This document shows, piece after piece, positions 17,660 to 25,991 of a stretch of DNA of 64,000 bases. The translations under genes were made by a program, and so were the position numbers. A model generated the notes under the pieces. That model saw only the letters and a program-made list of their open reading frames with translations. It made no database searches and was not told where the DNA came from. Position 1 is the stretch's first letter. The number at the start of each line of letters is the position of its first letter. Origin of the DNA: Caulobacter sp048541825 (GTDB lineage Bacteria; Pseudomonadota; Alphaproteobacteria; Caulobacterales; Caulobacteraceae); contig NZ_CP183332.1 in the NCBI RefSeq assembly GCF_048541825.1, positions 1,612,001 through 1,676,000 on the forward strand. The letters are read 5' to 3'.

Positions 17660-19013
17660 GCGTATCCGGTTCAGGCTCGTGGTGCGACGGCGCCGCCGCG
17701 TCCCTGGCCGCGAGCTGGCGCTGGATCTCGGCGACGCGAGTCGCGTCGAGCGGATAGCGCAGCATGACGGCGGCGACCACAAGGCCCATCGCGGCTGGAA
17801 CCACGGAGTAGAGCGCGACCAGAGCCGTTTCGCCCACGGCTGTGGGCAGTTTTGGGTCGAAGCCCAACAGGGCCAGCAAGGGGAAGGCGCCAATGGCCAG
17901 GGCATGGCCCAGCTTCACCGTGCCGCTGACCAGGGCATAGAGCAGCCCCGTCCGGTCGGCGCCGCTGGCCAGCCGTTCTTCGTCGCCGATGTCGGCCATC
18001 ATGGACCTGACCAGCAAGGGCGCGGCGGAATAGGGCAGGCCGGCGAGGATCAGGACCAGCATGCCCGCCCACGTATTGCCGGCGGGCGTCAGCACCGCGC
18101 AGACCTGAACCGCAGCATAGGCAACAGACGCCACGGCCAGGGCGTGATGCTTGCCGATGCGCCGGGCCAGCATTGGCCACAGCGGCGCGCCGGCCAGGGC
18201 GGCCACGAAATAGACCAGCAGCAGAATGCCGGCCTCGGTCTTGTCGAAGCCCTTGATGCGCTCGAAGAAGAAGAAAAACAGGGCTCCGGCGATGCCGGGC
18301 GCCAGGCCCATCAGCAGGTCGGCGATCAGGAGCTTGCGGGTCGAGCTGCGCTTCAGCAGCGCGAAATACTGGGTGATGCCGGAACGATGCCGCACGACGG
18401 GCGCCTGGCGCTCGCCGACCGTGCGGGTCGCCAGCAGCACGGTCAGGGGGATCAGCAGGACGATGAACCAGCCCATCGAGCGTATGCCCGCCGCGTGATC
18501 GCCCTTGAAGGCCAAGGCGATGATCGGCGGCAGGGTCAGCACCAGGATCATCCCCAGCACATTGCCGGCTTGCCACCAGCCATAGACGCGCGAGCGCTGC
18601 TGATAGTCGGTCGAAAGCACGGCGGCCCACGCGGTGTGCGACAGCGCCATCATTGAATAGCCGGCATAGACGACGATAAGGCAGAGCCAGAGATAGACCG
18701 GTCCGATACCGGGTTGGGCCATGAACAGGCCGAACGCACCCAGCATCACAAGGGGTGAGCCTGCCACCAGCCAGGGCCTGAACCGCCCCCACTGGGTTCC
18801 TGTGCGGTCCATGATGCCGCCGATGATCGGGTCGAAGACGATGTCGATCAGCCGGACAATCAGGAAGGCGGCGCCGACTGCGCCCAGCGACAGGCCCAGT
18901 TCGCTGACATAGAATTCCGGCAGATAGACCACCAGCGGCAGGCCCAGCGCCGCAAGGGGCAGGCAGGGCGCGGCGAACGCCGCCAGAGACCAGGACGATG
19001 GTCGATCGGTCAT
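17631..19013 (-). CDS. MFS transporter, glycoside-pentoside-hexuronide (MelB-like) type
   Basis: A membrane carrier of about 460 residues with some 12 hydrophobic helices. The segment RLIDIVFDPIIGGIMDRTGTQWGRFRPWLVAGSP is diagnostic of the GPH:cation symporter group (MelB relatives), where the Asp residues bind the coupling cation. The substrate cannot be deduced; sugars and oligosaccharides are usual. The start MTDRPSSWSL (ATG at 19013) is preferred over a GTG/ATG eight codons upstream because family members begin there. It overlaps mazG by 29 bases and follows a small secreted-protein gene. Confidence 0.88.
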   Translation of the reverse strand: MTDRPSSWSLAAFAAPCLPLAALGLPLVVYLPEFYVSELGLSLGAVGAAFLIVRLIDIVFDPIIGGIMDRTGTQWGRFRPWLVAGSPLVMLGAFGLFMAQPGIGPVYLWLCLIVVYAGYSMMALSHTAWAAVLSTDYQQRSRVYGWWQAGNVLGMILVLTLPPIIALAFKGDHAAGIRSMGWFIVLLIPLTVLLATRTVGERQAPVVRHRSGITQYFALLKRSSTRKLLIADLLMGLAPGIAGALFFFFFERIKGFDKTEAGILLLVYFVAALAGAPLWPMLARRIGKHHALAVASVAYAAVQVCAVLTPAGNTWAGMLVLILAGLPYSAAPLLVRSMMADIGDEERLASGADRTGLLYALVSGTVKLGHALAIGAFPLLALLGFDPKLPTAVGETALVALYSVVPAAMGLVVAAVMLRYPLDATRVAEIQRQLAARDAAAPSHHEPEPDTHAALATPAE

Positions 19014-19096
19014 TCCGCGTAATCCTCTCCCGAACACAGCGGGTTGGTTCCCGCCTTTTTTGAAATCACTGGACGTCGTCGCCCTTGAGCCCTGCG

Positions 19097-19591
19097 CTAG
19101 CGGTCGCCGAACTCGTCCTTGGCCAATCGAACGGCCAGCCGGTCGAACGCCTCATCGGCGTCGCTCCAGGTGCCATTGTACTGGGCCCAGCGAATATCGG
19201 TTTCGTACCAGCTATAGGCCACGGGGGTGCGGGCGCCCGAGGCGGCCCGGTATTCGCCGCTGACCCGGGCCCCGCCGACACCGAAGCTTTGGTAGGAAAG
19301 CCCCGGCTTGGCGCTCATTTCCCGCATGGTGGGGCGATTGGGCCTAGCGTCTTCGATGACGAGGTCCAGCTCGCCGCCGGCTGGATCCAGAGCGCCCGAG
19401 CGATCAAGTCTCTTCTCGACCGAGCGCTTGAGTTCGCGGGTCAGATAGTCGAACTCGCGCGCATCCAGGGTCTGGGTCTTCTTGGCCAGGTCGGGTCCGA
19501 TCGAGACGCGAACTGTCGCGACCTGGGGCGCCGCGAGGGCCGGGCCAGCAATCGTCGCGCCCAAGGCCAGGATCGCAGTTAAGATTTTCAT
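19097..19591 (-). CDS. Secreted hypothetical protein
   Basis: A 164-residue protein with a Sec signal peptide (MKILTAILALGATIAGPALAA) and no further membrane helix, so it is probably periplasmic. The mature part contains GELDLVIEDARPNRPTM and ends in a helix rich in acidic and basic residues. I do not recognise a family with certainty; it looks like the small beta-rich outer-membrane-associated proteins near DUF4136/DUF3313. It lies between a glycerophosphodiesterase lipoprotein upstream and the MFS transporter downstream, all on the minus strand. Confidence 0.7.
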   Translation of the reverse strand: MKILTAILALGATIAGPALAAPQVATVRVSIGPDLAKKTQTLDAREFDYLTRELKRSVEKRLDRSGALDPAGGELDLVIEDARPNRPTMREMSAKPGLSYQSFGVGGARVSGEYRAASGARTPVAYSWYETDIRWAQYNGTWSDADEAFDRLAVRLAKDEFGDR

Positions 19592-19720
19592 CGTCGGAAC
19601 TCCGGATCTGATCCCCTTGCCGAAACTGTGCGGCCAACCGGACCAAAACGCCAGAGCCCGTTGAGCCCATCCCAAACGTTTGTTCGGATCTTTATGCGGG
19701 GCGGCCGTTGGGGGCGGGGA

Positions 19721-20647
19721 TCAGTCAAGCTTGCAGGCCGCGGGGGCCCTAACCGCCTTCGCCAGCACCGCCTTGACGACCTTGGGCGTATCGGTGGCGA
19801 TCACCGCGACTCCGGCCCTGGCCAGATCACCATACTCGTCGGGATTGCCGTCCGCCGCGTAGCGGTCGTCCGCGCGACGGTCCGGCGCGCCCAGGGTTCC
19901 AAACATCGGCTCTACGCCTTCCCTGCGAAGGTCCGCCCACAGCGTCGGGTTTTCGGCGCGGGTTCCCGTCCAGGCCAGGATACGATTGGCCTGCAGCCCG
20001 CCGCGCGTCAGGCTGGCCAGATGGTCCAGACCGGACACGGGCACGGAGATCATCATCTCGGGGGCCAGGGGCGCCAGGCGCAGGGCGTCCGCGTCGTTAT
20101 AGACGATCAGCACCGCCCGGCCCTGGGCGCGCGCGGCGCGGGTCTCGGCGATCACCTGCCGGGTGAGGACGTCGCCGTCCGCGCCTGAACTCTTGAAGTC
20201 CAGCGTCACGATCGCACCGACCGCGCCGGCCGCATCCAGCGCCTCACGCAAGGTGGGCGGCGGTGTATCCGTGACCTTGCCGGCCCCGTCGAGCAGGCGC
20301 GCAGCACGCACCTGCGACAGGGTACTGTCAGCAACGCGGCCGCGGCCCGTGGTGGTGCGGTCCAACGTGGAGTCGTGCATCAGCACCAGGGCGCCGTCCC
20401 GCGTTCTGGTCACGTCGATCTCGAGGAGAGCAGGGCGGATAGCCGTCCCGGTGGCGCGAATGCCGGCCAGCGAGTTTTCCGGCGTGGTGTCGTCCAGCAC
20501 CGCACGGTGGGCCGAAATCAGGACGCCCCTGTCGCGCGCGCAGTCGAAAAAGGCCGCCAGCGGAACCGCGTCCGGGGCGCCGGGCGGTGTCGCGCAGCCA
20601 GCCAGGATCGACATCGAAACCGTCAAGCCAAGAGCCAGGAAACGCAT
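19721..20647 (-). CDS. Glycerophosphodiester phosphodiesterase lipoprotein
   Basis: A 308-residue lipoprotein (lipobox LAGC after MRFLALGLTVSMSI) with a GDPD TIM barrel. Catalytic and metal residues appear in ISAHRAVLDDTTPENS (His-Arg and Glu), LLEIDVTRTRDGALVLMHD (Glu-x-Asp and His) and TLDRTTTGRG. Such enzymes release glycerol-3-phosphate from glycerophosphodiesters; this one would act in the periplasm or outer membrane. The ATG at 20647 is chosen because GGAG lies nine bases upstream; the GTG three codons earlier touches that GGAG directly. It is divergent from the riboswitch-btuB unit. Confidence 0.9.
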   Translation of the reverse strand: MRFLALGLTVSMSILAGCATPPGAPDAVPLAAFFDCARDRGVLISAHRAVLDDTTPENSLAGIRATGTAIRPALLEIDVTRTRDGALVLMHDSTLDRTTTGRGRVADSTLSQVRAARLLDGAGKVTDTPPPTLREALDAAGAVGAIVTLDFKSSGADGDVLTRQVIAETRAARAQGRAVLIVYNDADALRLAPLAPEMMISVPVSGLDHLASLTRGGLQANRILAWTGTRAENPTLWADLRREGVEPMFGTLGAPDRRADDRYAADGNPDEYGDLARAGVAVIATDTPKVVKAVLAKAVRAPAACKLD

Positions 20648-20782
20648 GCAATTCACTCCGGATTCGAGAGTCGATCAGATCAGCTCCTGTCTAGCAGACC
20701 GACCGCCAGTCTGCGCGGCGAACGCTCGACCTGACGACTATCGACACACATCGCGCCGATTCTGATCGCCGGGAGCGCTGCA

Positions 20783-20809
20783 TTGACGGTGTGCAGCGCA
20801 ACCTATAGG
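20783..20809 (+). promoter_or_regulatory. Predicted housekeeping promoter for the cobalamin riboswitch-btuB transcript
   Basis: TTGACGG (20783-20789) matches the Caulobacter housekeeping -35 consensus TTGACGS. TATAGG (20804-20809) follows at a 15-base spacer as a -10 element. Transcription would begin within about ten bases of the first riboswitch helix (20823), which is where it should be. The remainder of the 20648-20782 gap shows only a weak inverted repeat, GCAGAC/GTCTGC at 20694-20714. Confidence 0.55.
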
Positions 20810-20819
20810 GCTGATTTTG

Positions 20820-20980
20820 CGTCAGGTTCCTCGCAAGAGGATGAATAGGGAACGGGGTTCAAAACCCCGGCTGCCCCCGCAACTGTAAGCGGCGAGCTTA
20901 CGCGTCACATGCCACTGGGACCTCGGTCCTGGGAAGGCGACGCGCAAAGCCTAGACCCGTGAGCCAGGAGACCTGCCCGA
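20820..20980 (+). ncRNA. Cobalamin riboswitch
   Basis: All the landmarks of the adenosylcobalamin-sensing leader are present in order. P1 can close between CAGGT (20823-20827) and ACCTG (20971-20975). GAATAGGGAA, CTGCCCCCGCAACTGTAAGC, the core GCCACTGG...CTGGGAAGGCG (20911-20939) and the B12 box AGCCAGGAGACCTGCC (20962-20977) follow. It precedes a BtuB-like receptor by about 155 nt, the standard arrangement in which bound cobalamin shuts off receptor synthesis. An additional hairpin, GGCCGC-GTC-GCGGCC (21051-21065), lies in the leader after the aptamer and may belong to the expression platform; no U-tract follows it. Confidence 0.96.
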
Positions 20981-21133
20981 CGCAGTCGTTCATCGTCCGG
21001 CCGGGGTGCGCCGAACGAACGGGATTTCCCGCGAAACGACATTTCAGTCAGGCCGCGTCGCGGCCTCTCGTCGTGGGCGCTTCCTGGCGTTCGGGGCTTG
21101 AGGACGTGCGCGGGTCATTCAAAGGGAAAGACC

Positions 21134-23086
21134 ATGATCCGAGCGCTTCTGTGCTCCAGCGCAATATCCACCCTCCTGATCTCCGGCGCCGCCATGGCCG
21201 AAGAGCAGAGGGCTCCGGAAACCGACGTCGCCGGCACCATCGGGGCCAGGGCCCTGTCGGGACTGGTGGTCACCGCCACCCGTTCGGTGCAACCCATCGA
21301 GAAGGTCGGCGCGTCCATCACCGTTCTGACGCCGGAAGCTATCAAGGCCAGCCAGGCCACGACGGCGGTCGAGCTTCTGGCCCAGACGCCCAGCGTCACC
21401 TTCGCCCGCAATGGCGGGCCGGGATCGGCGACCAGCCTCTATATCCGGGGCGCGGAGACCCAGCACACCGTCGTGCTGATCGACGGCGTCAAGCTGAACG
21501 ATCCGTCCTCGACCCAGGGCGGCTACAATTCCGGCAATCTGCTGGTCGGCGATGTCTCGCGCATTGAGGTTCTGCGCGGCGCCCAGTCGACCCTGTGGGG
21601 CAGTCAGGCCATCGGCGGCGTGGTCAACATGGTCACCGCCGAACCGATCGAGGCGTTCGAGAGCAATGCCAGCGTCGAGGGCGGCGCGCGCGGCACCGGC
21701 TATATCCGGGCCGGGGCCGGCGGGGTCGCCGATCGTCTGACCTGGCGGCTGGCGGGCAGCTACTACACCACCGACGGGTTTTCTTCCTATGCGCCCGGCA
21801 AGGAGAAGGACGGCTATCAGAACACCGGCCTCTCGGGGCGCGTGCGTTTCGCCTTCAGCGACGCGGTCTCGGCCGAGGTCCGCTCGGTCTATTCGCGCGG
21901 CAAGAACGACTTCGACGGGTTCAACACCGACTCCGCCGAGTTTGGCCGGACCGAGGAACTGGTGATCTACACCGGCCTGAACTTCGCCCTGCTGGACGGG
22001 CGTTGGACCAATCGTATCGCCTACGGCTACACCGACACCGCTCGAGAGAACATCAATCCGGCGCGTGCCGCCGTTCCGCTGACCTTCGACTCTACCGGCC
22101 GGAACAAGCGCTGGGAGTATCAAGGCGCCTTCGCGGTCACCGATACCCTGACGGCTTCGTTCGGCGCTGAAAGCGAGCGGTCGCGGATGGAAACCCGCTC
22201 GCCGAGCCTGACAAAGCCCAATCCGGCCTTCCGCACCGGCCGCGTCGGCGTCGACAGCGTCTATGGCCAGCTTCAGGCCGAGATCGTTCCGGGTCTGACC
22301 CTGACGGGCGGTCTGCGTTACGAGGACCACGACACCTATGGCCGCCACACCCTGGGTCAGGTCTCGGCCGCCTGGGCGCTGAACGAGGGCAATACCGTGC
22401 TGCGGGCCAGCTTTGGCCAAGGCTTCCGGGCGCCAGGCCTGTACGAGCTCTATAGCGAATACGGCAATCTGGACCTGAGCCCCGAAGAGTTCGACAGCTG
22501 GGACGCCGGGGTCGAGCAGCGTCTTCTGGGCGGCAAGGCCAAGGTCTCGGCCACGCTGTTCGCCCGCGAGGCCGACAACGAGATCCGCTTCTTCTCGTGC
22601 TCGTTCGGTGCGACCGACGTCCCCTGCAACCCGGGCGGCGCCTTCCGGTGGGGCTATTACAAGAACATCCAGAAGACGCAGGCCAAGGGTCTGGAACTGA
22701 TCGCCCAGTTCGAGGCGACCAACCGCCTGACCCTGGCCGGCAACTATGCCTATACGGAGTCCGAAAACGCCTCGGGCGCCAATGCGGGCCGGCAGTTGAC
22801 CCGCCGTCCCAAGACCCTAGCCAATCTGTCGGCGACCTATCGCTGGCGGGTCGGTCTGAACACCACCATCGCCGCGCGTCATGTCGGCAAGACGTTCAAC
22901 AACGAAGCCAACACCGTCGCCGTCGCCGGCTACACGCTGATCGATCTGCGAGCGTCCTATCCGATCAACGAGACGCTTGAAGTGTATGGGCGGGTCGAAA
23001 ACGCGTTCGACAAGGACTATCAGACCATCCTGAACTATGGGGCGCCCGAACGCGGCGCCTTCATCGGCGTTCGCGCCAAGTTCTAG
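21134..23086 (+). CDS. btuB: TonB-dependent cobalamin/corrinoid receptor, BtuB type
   Basis: A 650-residue outer-membrane receptor. Signal peptide (MIRALLCSSAISTLLISGAAMAEE), then a TonB-box/plug region (LSGLVVTATRSVQPIEKVGASITVLT, RGAETQHTVVLIDGVKLNDPS, GSQAIGGVVNMVT) and a 22-strand-type barrel ending in a C-terminal aromatic strand (GAFIGVRAKF). Vitamin B12 is the likely ligand because the gene sits under a cobalamin riboswitch and next to cobQ. The ATG at 21134 follows AAAGGGAAAG; an upstream in-frame start at 21098 would spoil the signal peptide. Confidence 0.94.
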   Translation: MIRALLCSSAISTLLISGAAMAEEQRAPETDVAGTIGARALSGLVVTATRSVQPIEKVGASITVLTPEAIKASQATTAVELLAQTPSVTFARNGGPGSATSLYIRGAETQHTVVLIDGVKLNDPSSTQGGYNSGNLLVGDVSRIEVLRGAQSTLWGSQAIGGVVNMVTAEPIEAFESNASVEGGARGTGYIRAGAGGVADRLTWRLAGSYYTTDGFSSYAPGKEKDGYQNTGLSGRVRFAFSDAVSAEVRSVYSRGKNDFDGFNTDSAEFGRTEELVIYTGLNFALLDGRWTNRIAYGYTDTARENINPARAAVPLTFDSTGRNKRWEYQGAFAVTDTLTASFGAESERSRMETRSPSLTKPNPAFRTGRVGVDSVYGQLQAEIVPGLTLTGGLRYEDHDTYGRHTLGQVSAAWALNEGNTVLRASFGQGFRAPGLYELYSEYGNLDLSPEEFDSWDAGVEQRLLGGKAKVSATLFAREADNEIRFFSCSFGATDVPCNPGGAFRWGYYKNIQKTQAKGLELIAQFEATNRLTLAGNYAYTESENASGANAGRQLTRRPKTLANLSATYRWRVGLNTTIAARHVGKTFNNEANTVAVAGYTLIDLRASYPINETLEVYGRVENAFDKDYQTILNYGAPERGAFIGVRAKF

Positions 23087-23098
23087 AGCCTAGCGTGG

Positions 23099-23133
23099 CG
23101 CGGCGGCGGTCCCCACAAGGGACAGTCGCCGCG
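23099..23133 (+). terminator. Stem-loop between btuB and cobQ
   Basis: An outer stem CGCGGCG/CGCCGCG and inner stem GTCCC/GGGAC close on the loop CACAA, interrupted by a 3x3 internal loop. It begins 13 bases past the btuB stop. No U-run follows, so it may attenuate or protect the mRNA end rather than terminate by the intrinsic route. Confidence 0.4.
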
Positions 23134-23173
23134 TCCTCGTCGGACACTTTCTGGGAGAACAGACCTGGCCGCC

Positions 23174-24646
23174 TTGATGATTCAGGGGTGTGGATCCGAT
23201 GTCGGCAAGTCCGTGCTTGTCGCGGGTCTGTGCCGGCTGTTCACCAATCGCGGCCTGAGCGTTCGGCCGTTCAAGCCGCAGAACATGTCCAACAATGCCG
23301 CCGTCACGGCGGACGGCGGCGAGATCGGCCGCGCCCAGGCGCTGCAGGCCATGGCCTGTCGCACGCCGCCGACCGTCGACATGAACCCGGTGCTGCTCAA
23401 GCCCCAGAGCGATGTCGGCGCCCAGCTGGTGGTGCTGGGCAAGATGGCGGGAACCTGGCAGGCGCGCGGCTATCAGGCGCAGAAGGGCGCGCTTCTCGAC
23501 ACCGTTCTTGAGAGCTTCCGTCGTCTTGAGGCGCAATGCGACCTGGTCATCGTCGAGGGCGCTGGCAGCCCGGCCGAGACCAATCTCCGCGCCGGCGACA
23601 TCGCCAATATGGGCTTTGCACGCGCCGCGAACGTGCCGGTGGTTTTGGTCGGCGACATTGACCGAGGCCATGTCATCGCCGCCCTGGTGGGCGCGCACGC
23701 GGTGCTCGACGGGCCGGACTGCGCGATGATCAAGGGCTTCCTGATCAACAAGTTCAGAGGCGATCCCTCGCTGTTCGATGACGGGAGGACCGAGATCGTC
23801 AGGCGCACCGGCTGGGCCGATCTTGGCATGGCCCCCTGGCTCTCGTCCGCCCGGTCGCTGCCGGCTGAGGACGCTGTGGTCCTTGACCGGTCAAGGCCGG
23901 GCGCGGGGCGGCGTTTGAAGATCGTCGCGCCCATGCTGTCACGCATCGCCAATTTCGACGACTTCGACGCCCTCCACGTCGAGCCGGACGTTGATTTCAG
24001 CTTCATACCGCCCGGCCAGGCCCTGCCGGGCGACGCGGATCTGGTGATCCTGCCCGGCACCAAGGCGACCCTCGCGGACCTGGCGTTCCTGCGCGCCCAA
24101 GGCTGGGACATCGACCTTGCCGCCCATGTTCGGCGCGGGGGGAGGGTGCTGGGTGTCTGTGGCGGCTATCAGATGCTGGGACGGACCCTCAGCGATCCCG
24201 ATGGCGTCGAAGGGCCGCCGGAGAATGTCCAGGGTCTGGGTTTCCTAGAGGTCGACACCGTCCTGACCGGCGACAAGGTGCTCGCTCCCGCCTCGGGCCG
24301 ACTGGCTGGGGCAGGCGGACGCTTCGAGGGCTACGAGATGCATGTTGGGCGCACGAGCGGCTCAGAGCGCCCGATGCTGCTGATGGATAGCGGCGCCACA
24401 GATGGCGCAGTCTCTGCCGATGGACGGATCATGGGCTGCTACGTCCATGGCCTGTTCAACCAGGGCGCGGCGCGCCGTGCCTTTCTGGAAACGCTGGGCG
24501 TGGCGTCGGATGGATTGGACCAAGGCCTCCGCGTGCACGCCGCTCTGGACGAGATCGCCGACGCCCTGGAAAGAGCCTTCGACATAGAGGCCCTGTCGGC
24601 TATCGCCGGTCTGGTTGGCTGTCGCAGGCCGGGCGGTCGCCCGTAG
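23174..24646 (+). CDS. cobQ: Cobyric acid synthase
   Basis: A roughly 490-residue glutamine-dependent enzyme that amidates the b, d, e and g side chains of adenosyl-cobyrinate diamide. The N-terminal dethiobiotin-synthetase-like domain shows QGCGSDVGKS and PFKPQNMSNNA; the C-terminal amidotransferase has GVCGGYQMLG with its nucleophilic Cys, and YVHGLF. No other corrin-ring genes are in the window, so its placement after btuB suggests use in corrinoid salvage or late-step synthesis. The start is uncertain: TTG 23174 and ATG 23177 are poorly spaced from GGGAG at 23153-23157, while an in-frame CTG at 23165 is ideally spaced and gives the conserved xAALMIQG start. Confidence 0.93.
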   Translation: MMIQGCGSDVGKSVLVAGLCRLFTNRGLSVRPFKPQNMSNNAAVTADGGEIGRAQALQAMACRTPPTVDMNPVLLKPQSDVGAQLVVLGKMAGTWQARGYQAQKGALLDTVLESFRRLEAQCDLVIVEGAGSPAETNLRAGDIANMGFARAANVPVVLVGDIDRGHVIAALVGAHAVLDGPDCAMIKGFLINKFRGDPSLFDDGRTEIVRRTGWADLGMAPWLSSARSLPAEDAVVLDRSRPGAGRRLKIVAPMLSRIANFDDFDALHVEPDVDFSFIPPGQALPGDADLVILPGTKATLADLAFLRAQGWDIDLAAHVRRGGRVLGVCGGYQMLGRTLSDPDGVEGPPENVQGLGFLEVDTVLTGDKVLAPASGRLAGAGGRFEGYEMHVGRTSGSERPMLLMDSGATDGAVSADGRIMGCYVHGLFNQGAARRAFLETLGVASDGLDQGLRVHAALDEIADALERAFDIEALSAIAGLVGCRRPGGRP

Positions 24647-24703
24647 CCTGGCCGCGCGCGGAGAGGGCGACCGGGCTAGAGGGTCGTCAGGTCTGGTCGC
24701 TGC

Positions 24704-25870
24704 TCATGGCCGAGATCCCCGCGCTGGCGCGCCCGGCAGGACCTCCAGCGCCAGGCCGTCGCAGCGCCCGGCCGCGCGTACGGGATTGCAGACGGCCACG
24801 TCGTCGTCCGGCAGCCGCACCGTATAGCCGCCGGCAAAGCGCGGGTCGGCCCAGATATAGTCGGTTGAGACATACTGCGCGCCGCTGCTCAGGGCGGCGA
24901 TGCGCTGGCTGATGTCGTTGGCCCGCGCCGCCTGGGTGTCGGCGTCTGCGCGCGTGCGGACGATGAAGCCGGCCTTCACGGCGGCGGCAATGCGGTCCTT
25001 CTGGGCGATCGGATCGTTCAGAGTCAGATAGGCCGCCGCCGGCGAAGCCTCGTCGGTGTTGACGAACATAGCCCGGCCTTCCAGCGAACGACGGGCGGCG
25101 CGATAGAACGCCACCTTCTCGGGAGTTTCATCCAGGGCGAAGAAGACCTTGCCGCGCGACGCGCCCAGTTTGGGCCAGCCCTTGGCCAGCACGGCCTCGC
25201 GCAGGGTGGCGTGCTGGCCACGCACCCGGTCGGGGGTGATCAGATCGGCCTCGGCGAACACGGCGCGAACCTCGGCGTCCAGCGCGTCGAAGGCCTTTTC
25301 GTCAAAGGCCAGGGGCGTCACGCCACCGGGAAAGCTGGCGGGGCCGTCCTTGGCATTGATCAGAATCAGGATGGGGGCGTGGTCGGGGTGGGCCCTGGAC
25401 CAGGCCTTCACCTGCGAGATGCAGGCCACGAAGGTCAGGCACGAGGAGCGAAAGTCGACATCCGGGATGTGCAGGACCTTGAAGCCCGGCTGGGCCAGCG
25501 CCGCTGCGAAGTCGGGCGACAGGGTCGCGCCGGTCCCCAGGGCGGTCAGGGGGCTCCCATAGCGCCCGCCTTGAGGATCAGCGACAACGTCGAGCTCCAG
25601 TTGGCGCGCCCCGGCGTCCAGCTGCTCGGCCAGCGGTCGGTGCGCATAGTCGATGCCCAGGGCCGCCGGGCCGCGCGCAGCGACCATGGCGGCCAGCTCG
25701 TCGGCCGGGATCGCCAGCTTGTAGCTGTTGTGGGTGCCCACAGCGCTCAGGTCGTTCATCCTCAGTTCGGTGTCCAGCCGCGATCGCGCGCAGGCCAGGT
25801 CGTCCTTGGGACAGGGGGGCAGGGCGGAGGATGCTAGGCCTAGAAACAGCGCGACGGCGAGATTGAGCAT
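24704..25870 (-). CDS. Secreted PI-PLC-like phosphodiesterase (Ca2+-dependent PI-PLC1 family)
   Basis: A 388-residue protein with a Sec signal (MLNLAVALFLGLASSALPP). The catalytic TIM-barrel pattern of phosphatidylinositol phospholipases C is visible: first His in AVGTHNSYKL, metal-type acidic residues in RQLELDVVADPQGG, and second His in VLHIPDVDFRSSCLTF. ILILINAKDGPAS and QYVSTDYIWADPRF are later core strands. The long C-terminal part matches the calcium-dependent bacterial/fungal PI-PLC1 group. Bacteria generally lack phosphoinositides apart from some exceptions, so the true substrate is open. It converges with cobQ across 57 bp. Confidence 0.83.
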   Translation of the reverse strand: MLNLAVALFLGLASSALPPCPKDDLACARSRLDTELRMNDLSAVGTHNSYKLAIPADELAAMVAARGPAALGIDYAHRPLAEQLDAGARQLELDVVADPQGGRYGSPLTALGTGATLSPDFAAALAQPGFKVLHIPDVDFRSSCLTFVACISQVKAWSRAHPDHAPILILINAKDGPASFPGGVTPLAFDEKAFDALDAEVRAVFAEADLITPDRVRGQHATLREAVLAKGWPKLGASRGKVFFALDETPEKVAFYRAARRSLEGRAMFVNTDEASPAAAYLTLNDPIAQKDRIAAAVKAGFIVRTRADADTQAARANDISQRIAALSSGAQYVSTDYIWADPRFAGGYTVRLPDDDVAVCNPVRAAGRCDGLALEVLPGAPARGSRP

Positions 25871-25991
25871 AGGGCCTCCAACGGTTCAGCTTCGACTAGC
25901 GGGGCTGGATGACGCTTTGACGTCAATCGCTGCGAGCTTGCGTCGCCATGAACGCCTCATCTAATTGAGCGCGCGTGATCACGAAACGCCT

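Noticed and set aside
17660..17905. 82-residue N-terminal extension of MazG
   Set aside because: It lies wholly within the transporter gene and has no similarity to MazG; the start at 17659 gives the family length.
20959..21567. 202-residue open frame starting inside the riboswitch
   Set aside because: It begins within the B12 box region and continues in the wrong frame through btuB.
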